From assembly GCA_964551975.1 (NCBI GenBank), contig CAZKFI010000034.1, positions 1 through 23,853 on the forward strand: DNA of 23,853 bases, written 5' to 3'. The translations under genes were made by a program, and so were the position numbers. Shown piece after piece: positions 8,057 through 16,212 of the stretch. Under the pieces are notes generated by a model. The model was not told the DNA's origin. It saw only the letters and a program-made list of their open reading frames with translations, and made no database searches. Source of the stretch: REEB426 sp964551975 (GTDB lineage Bacteria > Actinomycetota > Actinomycetes > S36-B12). Each line of letters opens with the position of its first letter. Position 1 is the first letter of the stretch.

Positions 8057-9173
8057 GTGACTGACTACTACGCCATCCTCGGAGTCGCTCGCGACGCGTC
8101 GTCCGATGAGATCAAGAAGGCCTATCGGCGCCTCGCCAGAGAACTGCATCCTGATGTCAACCCGGATCCAGCCAGTCAGGAGCGATTCAAGGAGGTCACT
8201 GCGGCCTACGAGGTGCTCAGTGATCCGCAGAAGCGGCAGATGTTCGACATGGGTGCGGACCCACTCGGTTCGAATACCGGATTCGGTGGATTCACTGCTG
8301 GCTTCGATTTCGGCGACATCATGGACGCGTTCTTCGGTGGCCAAGGGGGCCAGCGCGGGCCGCGGACTCGCACGCGACGTGGGCAGGACGCCCTGATTCG
8401 AGTGCAGATCGACCTGCCCACCGCGATTTTTGGGGGCACTCAAGAACTCGCTATTGACACCGCCACCGCCTGCGGCTCCTGCGCTGGGGCCGGTACGGCA
8501 CTAGGCAGCGAGATCGTCACCTGCGGCATGTGTCGGGGGCGGGGTGAAATCCAGCAGGTGCAGCGATCCTTCCTCGGCCAGGTAATGACCTCGCGTCCCT
8601 GCCCGCAGTGCCGTGGATTCGGCAGCACGATCCCGCACCCGNNNNNNNNNNCGTGTGAGGACACGGCGCACGTTGACCATTGCGATTCCCCCAGGGGTCG
8701 ACACCGGAACCCGCATCAAGCTCACCGGTGAAGGTGAGGTTGGGCAAAACGGTGGGGGAGCAGGTGACCTGTACGTGGAAGTCCTGGTGACCGAACATCC
8801 GGTGTTCACGCGCGAAGGTGATGCCCTGCACTGCACCCTGCATATTCCGATGACGGTGGCGGCTTTGGGACGCACCGTCACTATCCAGTCCCTCGATGGC
8901 GAAGAAGTGCTCGATATACGGGCAGGCACTCAGCCGGGGGATGTGCTGATTCTGCGCGGCAAGGGAGCACCGAGGTTGCGCGGTGGCGGTCGGGGAGACC
9001 TGAATGTGCACTTGGCGGTGGAGATCCCTCGCAAGATGGATGACACACAGTCCGGTCTGCTGCGTCAGTTGGCAGATCTTCGTGCAGACGACGCCCCGCG
9101 CCTTGCCGGACTCGATGCTGAATCAGGCGGCGGACTGTTCTCTCGACTACGGGGAGCGTTCACCCAGCGGTGA
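8057..9173 (+). CDS. dnaJ: Molecular chaperone DnaJ (DnaJ2 type)
   Basis: The protein is a co-chaperone that stimulates DnaK ATPase and delivers unfolded substrates. The J domain includes YYAILGVARDASSDEIKKAYRRLA and the HPD motif (residues 31-33). A Gly/Phe-rich stretch follows (GFGGFTAGFDFGDIMDAFFGG). The zinc-finger domain shows CGSCAGAG, CGMCRGRG and CPQCRGFG. The fourth CxxCxGxG repeat is missing because of the N run at 8642-8651. After it the frame resumes with RVRTRRTLTIAIPPGVDTGTRI and the C-terminal substrate-binding domain, ending GGLFSRLRGAFTQR. About 24 real bases are expected where 10 Ns are written, so the apparent frameshift is artificial. The start is GTG 8057, without a clear Shine-Dalgarno. 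The stop overlaps rsmE (GTGA). Context: second gene of the CIRCE-controlled operon. Confidence 0.95.
8642..8651. other. Assembly gap (10 N) removing the fourth DnaJ zinc repeat
   Basis: No shared flank is present. The left side ends in IPHP and the right side begins RVRTRR. Family comparison predicts exactly eight residues (CxxCxGxG, 24 nt) between them. Ten Ns under-represent the gap by 14 nt, which accounts for the frame change. Confidence 0.75.
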
Positions 9174-9919
9174 GTGCACCGGTGTTCTTCCACCCCGCAG
9201 TGGCCTCAGCCACCGTTGGCGACCTCGTGGAACTGCAGGGCGCGGAGGGCCGACATGCCGTGTCGGCGCTGCGCGTCACCGTCGGGGAGCGTATTGAGCT
9301 CGTAGATGGAGCAGGTACGCGTGCCCAGTCCGTTGTTTCGTCAGTTGCCGGACGTGAAGTGTGTGTAGTTCGCATTGAGCGACTTCAGGTCGACCAGGAG
9401 CCGGACCCGCGCTTCGTGGTTGCACAGGCGCTGTTGAAGGGTGAGCATGACGAGCGTGCGGTCGATCTCATGACGCAGGTCGGCGTTGACGCGATCATCC
9501 CCCTGCAGTCAGATCGTTGTGTCGTGCGCTGGGATGAGGATCGTGCGGCCAAGGGGCGCGCGCGCTGGGAGAGTGCTGCCGGTGCTGCCGCCAGGCAGGC
9601 GCGAAGGGCCCGCTGGCCTGAGATCCTGGATCCGATCGATCCCGTTGCACTTGGTGCCGAATGCGCTGCCGCCGACTTGGCGGTACTCCTTGACCCTGGT
9701 GCCTCTTCCGCTATCGGCGATCTGACTCTTCCGCAGCGGGGCACGATCCTGGTGGTCGTGGGACCGGAGGGTGGATTCACCGAGGCGGAAGTCAGCCTGC
9801 TGCGCAGCAGCGGTGCCACCCCGACGCGCCTTGGTCCCCAGGTGCTCCGGGGCAGCGCGGCCGGGCTCGCGGCTCTCGCGGCTCTGTCTGCCGTAGGTCG
9901 GTGGCGGGACCCATCGTGA
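9170..9919 (+). CDS. rsmE: 16S rRNA (uracil(1498)-N(3))-methyltransferase RsmE
   Basis: The product is 249 aa. The N-terminal PUA-like domain includes LQGAEGRHAVSALRVTVGERIELVDGAG. The C-terminal SPOUT methyltransferase domain has a trefoil-knot SAM site, VVVGPEGGFTEAEVSLL, and LGPQVLRGSAAGLAAL. The canonical LGxRILRTETA is relaxed here as it is in other actinobacterial copies I recall. The central segment ALLKGEHDERAVDLMTQVGVDAIIPLQSDRCVVRW is diagnostic. The enzyme methylates U1498 of 16S rRNA in the assembled 30S subunit. The GTG start at 9170 overlaps the dnaJ stop by 4 nt, indicating translational coupling. The next 90 bases contain no gene. Confidence 0.92.
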   Translation: MSAPVFFHPAVASATVGDLVELQGAEGRHAVSALRVTVGERIELVDGAGTRAQSVVSSVAGREVCVVRIERLQVDQEPDPRFVVAQALLKGEHDERAVDLMTQVGVDAIIPLQSDRCVVRWDEDRAAKGRARWESAAGAAARQARRARWPEILDPIDPVALGAECAAADLAVLLDPGASSAIGDLTLPQRGTILVVVGPEGGFTEAEVSLLRSSGATPTRLGPQVLRGSAAGLAALAALSAVGRWRDPS

Positions 9920-10009
9920 CGAGGTTCCCAGCAAGCCTCTGGGCGGGGTCGAACGACGCCTTCACCCACCACATGCCTACGGCACGGCACTCATGGAAGG
10001 ATCACGTCC

Positions 10010-10351
10010 GTGAGTGACTGCCTGTTCTGCCGCATTGTGGCCGGGGAACTCCCGGCTGACCTGGTGGCCCAAAACGAGCATGCCGTCGCCTTTCGAGACC
10101 TGAACCCGCAGGCACCCGTCCATGTGCTGGTCATCCCGCGGGAGCATCATCAAGACATCGGCGCTATGGCTAGCGCCAGTACCGATCTCACCGGTCAGGT
10201 GCTCGCGCTGTCTGCGGAGGTCGCCAAGCAGGAGGGCCTGGCAGACGGTTATCGACTCGTCTTCAACACCGGCGCCAACGCCGGCCAGAGCGTGTTTCAT
10301 GTGCATGCCCATGTGCTTGGTGGACGCGACCTGACCTGGCCCCCCGGATGA
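10010..10351 (+). CDS. HIT-family nucleotide-binding protein (Hint-like hydrolase)
   Basis: The product is 113 aa and begins MSDCLFCRIVAGELPADLV, a Hint-type N-terminus. It carries the histidine triad HVHAH (His97, His99, His101) after NAGQSVF, and HVLGGRDLTWPPG at the end. Hint proteins hydrolyse phosphoramidates of purine nucleotides such as AMP-lysine. The physiological substrate in bacteria is not settled. The GTG at 10010 is preceded by GGAAGGA at 9995-10001. The stop overlaps the phoH start (ATGA), so the two are coupled, an association common in actinobacteria. The gene opens the compact cluster ending at uppS. Confidence 0.92.
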   Translation: MSDCLFCRIVAGELPADLVAQNEHAVAFRDLNPQAPVHVLVIPREHHQDIGAMASASTDLTGQVLALSAEVAKQEGLADGYRLVFNTGANAGQSVFHVHAHVLGGRDLTWPPG

Positions 10352-11346
10352 CGGCACCTGCTTCGGGTCAGCCGGTCGAGGCCGCGGTCACCAGTCAGGC
10401 CCGCATCACGGTACCCAACACGCATTCAATGGTGAGTCTGCTGGGAGCCGACGACATCTACCTGCGCGCCGTTGAGCAGGCCTTCCCCGAGGCTGATGTT
10501 CTCGTTCGCGGTAACGAGATCACCCTCACCGGCAGCCCTGCCGATATCGGCATGATTGAAACCCTCATCGCGGAGATGCTTGCGGTGCTGAGAACGGGGC
10601 AAGCCCTAACCCTGGAGTCGGTAGAGCGCAGTGTCACCATGCTCCGTTCCGGAACCAGGCCTGCGGAGATCCTCACCGCCAACATTCTCAGCAATCGGGG
10701 CCGGACGATCCGGGCTAAGACCCTCAATCAGAAGCGCTACGTCGATGCGATCGATACCAACACGGTGGTGTTCGGCATCGGACCAGCAGGTACTGGCAAG
10801 ACCTACCTAGCAGTGGCCAAAGCGGTGCAGGCCTTGCAGGCCAAGCGAGTGAATCGCATCGTGCTCACTCGTCCGGCGGTAGAGGCCGGTGAGCGTTTGG
10901 GCTTCCTACCCGGGACACTTTCAGAGAAGATCGATCCCTACCTGCGTCCGCTCTATGACGCACTGCACGACATGATCGATCCAGATTCGATTCCACGTCT
11001 CATCACCAGCGGCACAATCGAAGTTGCGCCACTGGCCTACATGCGTGGTCGCACCCTGAATGATGCCTTCATCATCTTGGATGAAGCACAGAACACCTCG
11101 GCTGAGCAGATGAAGATGTTTCTGACCAGACTGGGCTTTGGTTCCACCATGGTGGTTACGGGCGATGTGACGCAGGTGGACCTGCCAACCGGAGTTGCCT
11201 CGGGTCTTCGTGTGGTGTCAAAGATCCTGGACGGAATTGATGACGTCGCGTTCTGCCATCTCACGGCACACGACGTGGTACGACACCGGCTCGTGGCCCG
11301 AATCGTGGAGGCCTACGATCGTTTTGACGCGCATCAACAGGGGTGA
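10348..11346 (+). CDS. phoH: PhoH-like ATPase
   Basis: The product is 332 aa. An N-terminal KH-like region (residues about 15-110) precedes the P-loop ATPase domain. Walker A is GPAGTGKT (145-152) and Walker B is FIILDEAQNT with Asp245 and Glu246. RPAVEAGERLGFLPG, EVAPLAYMRGRTLNDAF and MVVTGDVTQVDLP are signature PhoH segments. The family is linked to RNA metabolism; PhoH neighbours YbeY in very many genomes, suggesting a shared role in rRNA or RNA processing. ATG 10348 overlaps the HIT stop. The stop (TGA 11344-11346) abuts ybeY. Confidence 0.95.
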   Translation: MTAPASGQPVEAAVTSQARITVPNTHSMVSLLGADDIYLRAVEQAFPEADVLVRGNEITLTGSPADIGMIETLIAEMLAVLRTGQALTLESVERSVTMLRSGTRPAEILTANILSNRGRTIRAKTLNQKRYVDAIDTNTVVFGIGPAGTGKTYLAVAKAVQALQAKRVNRIVLTRPAVEAGERLGFLPGTLSEKIDPYLRPLYDALHDMIDPDSIPRLITSGTIEVAPLAYMRGRTLNDAFIILDEAQNTSAEQMKMFLTRLGFGSTMVVTGDVTQVDLPTGVASGLRVVSKILDGIDDVAFCHLTAHDVVRHRLVARIVEAYDRFDAHQQG

Positions 11347-11354
11347 GGTCAACT

Positions 11355-11903
11355 GTGCTGGAGGGTGATAAACCCGGCTCCAACGAAACTGGGCAGGTAG
11401 GCGGAATCGACCTGATCGATGACTGCACTCCTGCCTTGCCGGAATCGGTGCATTCCCAATTGATCGCTCTTGCCGAGTTTTTGCTTCCGGCACTGGCCCT
11501 GCATTCGGATGCGGAATTGTGCATTCGCTTAGTCGATATTCACGAAATGTCCGTGTTGCATGAGCAGTGGATGGGCGAACCAGGGCCTACTGACGTGCTG
11601 TCGTTCCCTATGGACGAACTCCGTCCGGCGGCGCTTGACCATGAGCCAGAAGTTGGCGTCCTCGGGGATATTGTGATGTGCCCGGAGGTGGTTGCCGCTG
11701 AATTCGGCAGTGGCGAATCGATGATCCAACAGTTGGAGTTGCTCGTCGTGCACGGAATGTTGCACCTCATCGGCCACGATCACGCTGAGGATCAGGAGCG
11801 ACACGAGATGTTTGATCTGCAGGCGCGCCTCCTAGATGGCTGGCGCGGTGTCGCCGGATCTGCGCCCCAGGCGCACGGTGAAGCAAGGATTGGTGGGAAT
11901 TGA
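11355..11903 (+). CDS. ybeY: Endoribonuclease YbeY (rRNA maturation factor)
   Basis: The zinc site HGMLHLIGHDH gives His133, His137 and His143 (H-x3-H-x5-H), diagnostic for YbeY. EQWMGEPGPTDVLSFPMDE and GDIVMCPEV are also typical. The enzyme acts in 16S rRNA 3'-end maturation and ribosome quality control. Two starts are possible: GTG 11343, overlapping the phoH stop, or GTG 11355, preceded by GTGAGG with 6-nt spacing. I prefer the latter. Either way there is an N-terminal extension of roughly 20 residues before the usual start of homology, plus a short unconserved C-terminal tail. Position between phoH and a CorC-like gene is the conserved order. Confidence 0.93.
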   Translation: MLEGDKPGSNETGQVGGIDLIDDCTPALPESVHSQLIALAEFLLPALALHSDAELCIRLVDIHEMSVLHEQWMGEPGPTDVLSFPMDELRPAALDHEPEVGVLGDIVMCPEVVAAEFGSGESMIQQLELLVVHGMLHLIGHDHAEDQERHEMFDLQARLLDGWRGVAGSAPQAHGEARIGGN

Positions 11904-11904
11904 C

Positions 11905-13203
11905 ATGAGTGCCATCGATCTGTGGCTGAGCGGTGCTGCGCTGGTACTTATCCTGATCTCGGGTCTGCTCATCAGCGCTGAGACGGCCCTATCTCGGGTG
12001 AGTCGAAGCCGAGTTGAAGAGATCGGTCGACGGCGACCCAAGGCAGTTGCTCGCGTCGAACGAATCTTGGTCGATCGGCCGCGGTATGTGAACGTCCTGC
12101 TGTTCCTCTCTACTGCAGCGATGGTCACTGCCACCGTGCTGGTCAGTTTCGTGGTAACTGATGTGCTGAGCGTGAACTACGGCTGGTCGGTGGGCTGGTC
12201 CCTTGTCCTCGCGGCGGCATTCATGATTGTCGTTGCTTACGTCGCCTTGGGTGTCGCCCCACGCACCCTCGGCCGTCAGCATGCTGAGCGCATCTCACTC
12301 ATCGCTGCCGGACCGGCGCGCTTTCTGGCGACGGTGCTCGGCCCCCTCACCACCCTGCTCATCCTCATCGGCAACGCACTGACTCCAGGTCAGGGATACC
12401 GTGAGGGGCCGTTTGCCACCCAGGCAGAGTTCCGCGAACTGGTTGACATGGCGGAGGCGGAGGACCTCATCGAGGATGATGAGCGGCAGATGATCCACTC
12501 CGTTTTCGAACTCTCTGAAACCATTGCGCGCGAAGTCATGGTGCCGCGCACCGAAATGATCACCATCGAACGAGGCAAGACGCTGCGTCAGGCGATGTCC
12601 CTTGGACTGCGATCCGGGTTCTCGCGAATACCCGTTATCGGTGAAAGCACCGATGACATCGTCGGCATCGTCTACCTCAAAGACGTCGTGCGGCGGATGT
12701 TCGAAAACCGCGAGGCTGAGCAATCCGAGCGTGTGGACTCGCTGATGCGATCGCCATATTTCGTACCGGATTCCAAGGCGGTGGATGCTCTCTTGCGGGA
12801 AATGCAGGCGGCTCGGGTGCACCTGGCCATTGCTGTCGACGAGTACGGCGGCACTGCGGGGCTGGTTACTATCGAAGACATTCTCGAAGAGATCGTTGGA
12901 GAAATTGCCGACGAGCACGACACTGCGGCGCCTGAGGTCAGCGAGTTATCCGATGGTCGGTACCGAATCAGTTCCCGGATGCATGTTGAGGACTTCGCTG
13001 ACCTTGTTGGGATCAGCGTCGACGCCGAGGAAGAGGGGATCGATACGGTGCTTGGTTTCATGGCCAAGAAGCTGGGTCGGGTACCCATTCCCGGAGCCAT
13101 GATCACCATCGACGGGTGGCAGCTGCGGGCAGAATACGCAGCGGGTCGGCGCAATCGCATCGGCACGCTCCTCGTCGAGCGCCGACCCGAGGATGGGTCC
13201 TGA
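11905..13203 (+). CDS. CNNM/CBS-domain transporter-like protein (CorC/HlyC family)
   Basis: The product is 432 aa. The N-terminal DUF21/CNNM membrane domain has about four hydrophobic segments (residues 5-25, 55-80, 90-115, 125-155). Next comes a CBS pair (EVMVPRTEMITIERG... through FSRIPVIGESTDDIVGIVYLKDVV and AVDEYGGTAGLVTIEDILEEIVGEI). A CorC_HlyC transporter-associated domain closes the protein. Family members are implicated in Mg2+/Co2+ efflux or homeostasis; the older name hemolysin is misleading. ATG 11905, with GGTGGGA upstream, fits the true membrane start. A longer in-frame start at 11836 would overlap ybeY by 68 nt and is unlikely. It lies 1 nt after ybeY in the standard phoH-ybeY-corC-era order. 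Confidence 0.9.
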   Translation: MSAIDLWLSGAALVLILISGLLISAETALSRVSRSRVEEIGRRRPKAVARVERILVDRPRYVNVLLFLSTAAMVTATVLVSFVVTDVLSVNYGWSVGWSLVLAAAFMIVVAYVALGVAPRTLGRQHAERISLIAAGPARFLATVLGPLTTLLILIGNALTPGQGYREGPFATQAEFRELVDMAEAEDLIEDDERQMIHSVFELSETIAREVMVPRTEMITIERGKTLRQAMSLGLRSGFSRIPVIGESTDDIVGIVYLKDVVRRMFENREAEQSERVDSLMRSPYFVPDSKAVDALLREMQAARVHLAIAVDEYGGTAGLVTIEDILEEIVGEIADEHDTAAPEVSELSDGRYRISSRMHVEDFADLVGISVDAEEEGIDTVLGFMAKKLGRVPIPGAMITIDGWQLRAEYAAGRRNRIGTLLVERRPEDGS

Positions 13204-13204
13204 G

Positions 13205-13594
13205 ATGGCCGTGGATGAGTCGGCACCGTTGGACTCCGCACTCCTAGATCCGGAAGACACCAAGCTCATCACCCTGGCTCGGGGTGCGCGTGCCCGAATC
13301 GGGGCGCGAACCGGTGCGAGCCTGCGTGACAGCATGGGCCGCACCTTCAGTGCAGCGGAGATCCACCTACCGTCGCTGGCGCTCTCGGCGTTGCAGTTGG
13401 CCGTCGCGCAAGCAGTTGCCGCCGGAGCTCAGGGATGCGAGTGCGCGGTGATCCTCACCGTCGAGCCGTTGTCGGAGCCAGATCATGCCGCCGATCCGGG
13501 ATTCGCTGCCCTGCAGGACTTTGCAGGTCCCAGCGTCCCCGTCCTGATCTGCAATGCCGATGGTGATCTGCTCGCGCGGCTGAGCACCCGCTAG
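13205..13594 (+). CDS. Degenerate cytidine deaminase-like protein
   Basis: The product is 129 aa from ATG 13205, 1 nt after the CorC-like stop. The fold pattern resembles cytidine deaminase: an N-terminal helix (DPEDTKLITLARGARARIGARTGAS), a beta strand (SLRDSMGRTFSAAEIHLPSL) and a helix (ALSALQLAVAQAVAAGA). However, the zinc and catalytic residues are absent. There is no HAE or CAE where SALQLAV stands, and no PCxxC. The protein is probably not a functional deaminase. From memory, comparable inactive homologues occupy this same slot before era in mycobacteria and streptomycetes, so loss of the active site appears old and the gene retained. Its function is unknown. It overlaps era by one base. 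Confidence 0.7.
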   Translation: MAVDESAPLDSALLDPEDTKLITLARGARARIGARTGASLRDSMGRTFSAAEIHLPSLALSALQLAVAQAVAAGAQGCECAVILTVEPLSEPDHAADPGFAALQDFAGPSVPVLICNADGDLLARLSTR

Positions 13595-14523
13595 TGGCTC
13601 CCGTGGACATGGCGGTGACGGAGTATCGCTGCGGTTTCGTTGCGGTCATCGGACGTCCTAATGCCGGTAAATCGACCTTGGTCAACGCACTCGTCGGCGC
13701 CAAGGTGGCGATCACCTCGTCTCGACCACAGACCACGCGACGAATCTTGCGAGGCATCCTCACCACGGATGATTTTCAACTCATCCTGGTCGATACCCCT
13801 GGGGTGCACCGGCCACGAACCCTGCTTGGTGAACGACTCAATGCAGAGGTAACCGACGCGGTTGCCGGTGTCGATGTGGTGGGGCTCTGCCTTCCTGCCA
13901 ACGAGGCAATTGGACCGGGTGATCGCAGGATCGCCGCCAGCATCAAGGGTCGCCAATGCGTGGCGATCCTGACCAAGGTCGACACCGTCAGCAGGGATGT
14001 CATCGCCGAGCGCCTCGCGGAACTGGCTGCCTTCGAGCAGGAACTCGGCGAGCAATGGGCGGCAATCGTGCCGGTATCTGCCGTGAAGTCTGAAAACCTC
14101 GATGCCCTCCGTACAGCCTTGGTGGCCTGCCTGCCCAGTGGACCAGCGCTCTTTCCCTCTGACCGCCCCACGGACGAAGCTGTCGAAGTGAGCATTGCTG
14201 AACTCATTCGAGAAGCGGCCCTGGAAGGGGCCCGAGAGGAACTACCGCATTCCATTGCGGTTGTCGTCGAAGAGATCGTCCCCCGCGAAGACCGATCCGC
14301 AGACGCACCGTTGACCGACGTACGGGCCGAGATCTTTGTCGAACGTGATAGCCAGAAAGCCATCATCATCGGTAAAGGTGGATCGCGCTTGAAGCAGATC
14401 GGGAGTCAGGCGCGGCGCGGTATCGAGGGATTGCTTGGGACAGCAGTCTTCTTGGATCTACGGGTGAAGGTTGCCAAGGATTGGCAGCGGGATCCGCGAC
14501 AGCTTCGTCGACTGGGACTGTGA
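13594..14523 (+). CDS. era: GTPase Era
   Basis: Era is a ribosome-assembly GTPase that binds the 3' end of 16S rRNA. GTPase motifs are GRPNAGKST (G1), ITSSRPQTTRR (G2), DTPGVHRPRTLLG (G3), TKVD in place of NKxD (G4) and VSAVKSENLD (G5). A C-terminal KH domain contains IFVERDSQKAIIIGKGGSRLKQIG. It ends VAKDWQRDPRQLRRLGL, the usual Era terminus. The farthest start is GTG 13594, overlapping the preceding stop by one base. ATG 13609 and GTG 13615 (MTEYRCGFV) are alternatives, and 13615 resembles mycobacterial Era best. No clear Shine-Dalgarno is visible, so coupling is likely. Its location near ybeY, which acts on the same RNA, supports a ribosome biogenesis cluster. Confidence 0.96.
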   Translation: MAPVDMAVTEYRCGFVAVIGRPNAGKSTLVNALVGAKVAITSSRPQTTRRILRGILTTDDFQLILVDTPGVHRPRTLLGERLNAEVTDAVAGVDVVGLCLPANEAIGPGDRRIAASIKGRQCVAILTKVDTVSRDVIAERLAELAAFEQELGEQWAAIVPVSAVKSENLDALRTALVACLPSGPALFPSDRPTDEAVEVSIAELIREAALEGAREELPHSIAVVVEEIVPREDRSADAPLTDVRAEIFVERDSQKAIIIGKGGSRLKQIGSQARRGIEGLLGTAVFLDLRVKVAKDWQRDPRQLRRLGL

Positions 14524-14602
14524 CTCCCGAGACGGTCCACCCGCTCCGGCGTGCTCATAGCGCAATACGCGACCCTTCGGTCAATCTGCGAGACAATGAC
14601 GC

Positions 14603-15391
14603 GTGCCCCTATATCGGGATGAAGCCATCGTGCTTCGTACCCATAAGTTGGCTGAGGCCGATCGGATCATCACCCTGCTTACCAGGCGGCACGGGCGCGT
14701 CCGCGCTGTTGCTCGAGGTGTGCGCCGCACGACCAGCCGAATTGGTGCACGCCTTGAGCCGTTCAGTCACGTGGATGTGCAGTTCCATGAGGGACGCAAT
14801 CTCGACACCATCACGCAGGTGGAATCGCTTGCGGCCCTTGGGGCTGACCTGACCGGGCACTACCCAAGTTGGACAGCAGGGACGGCCATGCTGGAAGCGG
14901 CGGAGCGTCTCACACCTGCGGAGCGCGAACCAGCCGTTCAGCAGTACGTGCTGCTGGTCGCCGGACTTCGAGCCTTAGTCGGGCGAGAGCGGGAGCCCGC
15001 CCTGATCTTGGATTCCTACCTCCTTCGATCACTCGCGGTCGCCGGGTGGTCACCGTCTTTCGGGGACTGTGCGCAGTGCGGCAGTCCCGGCCCACATCGC
15101 GCCTTCGCAGTGGCAGCCGGGGGAATGGTGTGTAGTAACTGTCGGCCACCTGCGGCTGCGGCACCATCTGCGGCTGCCGTCACCTTGCTCGGGGCCCTGC
15201 TCGCCGGAGATTGGGTGCAGGCCGAAGCCGTGGGTCCTCGGGAACGCCGCGAGGCCAGCGGCCTGGTTGCCGCATTCCTCCAGTGGCATCTGGAGCGTAC
15301 CTTGCGCTCGCTCCCGCTCGTGGACCGGTCGGATACCAACAGTGCCAGCACTGCGTCACGCGATGAGCAGGGTGCTTGGATGGCTCAGTGA
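14603..15391 (+). CDS. recO: DNA repair protein RecO
   Basis: The product is 262 aa. The N-terminal OB-fold begins MPLYRDEAIVLRTHKLAEADRIITLLTRRHGRVRAVARGVRRTTS, highly characteristic of RecO. A central helical region follows. A zinc finger is formed by CAQCG and, 20 residues later, CSNCR. RecO loads RecA onto SSB-coated DNA in the RecFOR pathway and anneals complementary strands. The start is GTG 14603. I see no Shine-Dalgarno; a weak GACAAT hexamer lies 5 nt upstream without a -35, so leaderless initiation is possible but unsupported. The 79 bases after era hold no gene. Its stop overlaps uppS (GTGA). Confidence 0.93.
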   Translation: MPLYRDEAIVLRTHKLAEADRIITLLTRRHGRVRAVARGVRRTTSRIGARLEPFSHVDVQFHEGRNLDTITQVESLAALGADLTGHYPSWTAGTAMLEAAERLTPAEREPAVQQYVLLVAGLRALVGREREPALILDSYLLRSLAVAGWSPSFGDCAQCGSPGPHRAFAVAAGGMVCSNCRPPAAAAPSAAAVTLLGALLAGDWVQAEAVGPRERREASGLVAAFLQWHLERTLRSLPLVDRSDTNSASTASRDEQGAWMAQ

Positions 15392-16158
15392 GCAAGCGGG
15401 CACGAGTCGAGCCGACTCCGCATCGCTCGGGTGAACGTCCACCGGCCATTCCAGCCGACCTGCTCCCGAAGCACGTTGCGATCGTCATGGACGGTAATGG
15501 ACGCTGGGCCAAGCAGCGCGGACTACCACGCACGGCCGGACACGAGGCCGGGGAAGCCAGCCTGCTTGATTGCGTGCACGGCGCTCTTGAGATGGGGATT
15601 CCGTGGATGTCGGCCTATGCCTTCTCGACCGAGAATTGGCGGCGGTCACCCGATGAGGTTCGCTTCCTCATGGGATTCAATCGAGACGTCTTGCGCCGAC
15701 GGCGTGACGAACTCGTTGATCTCGGTGTACGGGTGCTGTGGGCGGGTCGGCGCAAGCGGTTGTGGCCGAGTGTGATTGCCGAGCTGGAAGAGGCCGAACG
15801 AGTTACCGCACGAAATCGCAAGATGACGCTGGTCATGTGCGTGAATTACGGAGGACGAGCGGAAATCACCGACGCGGTCACCGCAATAGCCGAGCAGGTG
15901 CGGCTCGGCAAAGTCGCACCAGAATCCGTAAGTGAACGCATGATCGCCGCGCATCTGGCTGTACCCAAAATGCCGGATGTCGATCTCTTCATCCGGTCCT
16001 CGGGGGAGCAGCGCACCAGCAACTTCCTCATGTGGGAATCGGCCTACGCTGAACTGGTCTTCCTTGACACACTGTGGCCGGAGTTTGATCGTCGACATCT
16101 GTGGCAGGCCTGCCAGCTCTACGTCGATCGCGAACGTCGCTATGGAGGTGCCCAGTAG
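15388..16158 (+). CDS. uppS: Isoprenyl (polyprenyl) diphosphate synthase, cis type
   Basis: The product is 256 aa. Catalytic Asp35 lies in VAIVMDGNGRWAKQRGLPRTAGHEAG, the canonical cis-prenyltransferase motif. Others are AYAFSTENWRRSPDEV, VNYGGRAEI, and DLFIRSSGEQRTSNFLMWESAYAELVF, with the conserved Ser/Arg residues of the isopentenyl diphosphate site. The enzyme condenses isopentenyl diphosphate onto an allylic primer to make undecaprenyl or decaprenyl diphosphate, the lipid carrier for peptidoglycan and other cell-wall glycans. Product chain length cannot be read from sequence. GTG 15388 overlaps the recO stop. An upstream TTG at 15376 is less plausible. This is the last gene of the cluster. 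Confidence 0.95.
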   Translation: MSKRARVEPTPHRSGERPPAIPADLLPKHVAIVMDGNGRWAKQRGLPRTAGHEAGEASLLDCVHGALEMGIPWMSAYAFSTENWRRSPDEVRFLMGFNRDVLRRRRDELVDLGVRVLWAGRRKRLWPSVIAELEEAERVTARNRKMTLVMCVNYGGRAEITDAVTAIAEQVRLGKVAPESVSERMIAAHLAVPKMPDVDLFIRSSGEQRTSNFLMWESAYAELVFLDTLWPEFDRRHLWQACQLYVDRERRYGGAQ

Positions 16159-16160
16159 GA

Positions 16161-16189
16161 CTTCGGTGTGTACGTTCGACTCACCGAAG
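16161..16189. repeat. 8-bp perfect inverted repeat between uppS and the SDR gene
   Basis: CTTCGGTG (16161-16168) pairs exactly with CACCGAAG (16182-16189) across 13 bases that contain TACGTT, a TANNNT hexamer. No T-run follows. It may be an RNA hairpin ending the uppS transcript or an operator around an SDR promoter. Confidence 0.45.
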
Positions 16190-16212
16190 CGTTGTGTGTG
16201 AAAGGAGCAGCA

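Noticed and set aside
11836..11904. Extended N-terminus for the CorC-like protein
   Set aside because: It would overlap ybeY by 68 nt and precede the membrane start with a charged stretch; ATG 11905 has a ribosome site.
14592..14597. GACAAT as a leaderless -10 for recO
   Set aside because: Spacing is 5 nt rather than 6, the first base is not T and no -35 is present, so it is too weak to list.
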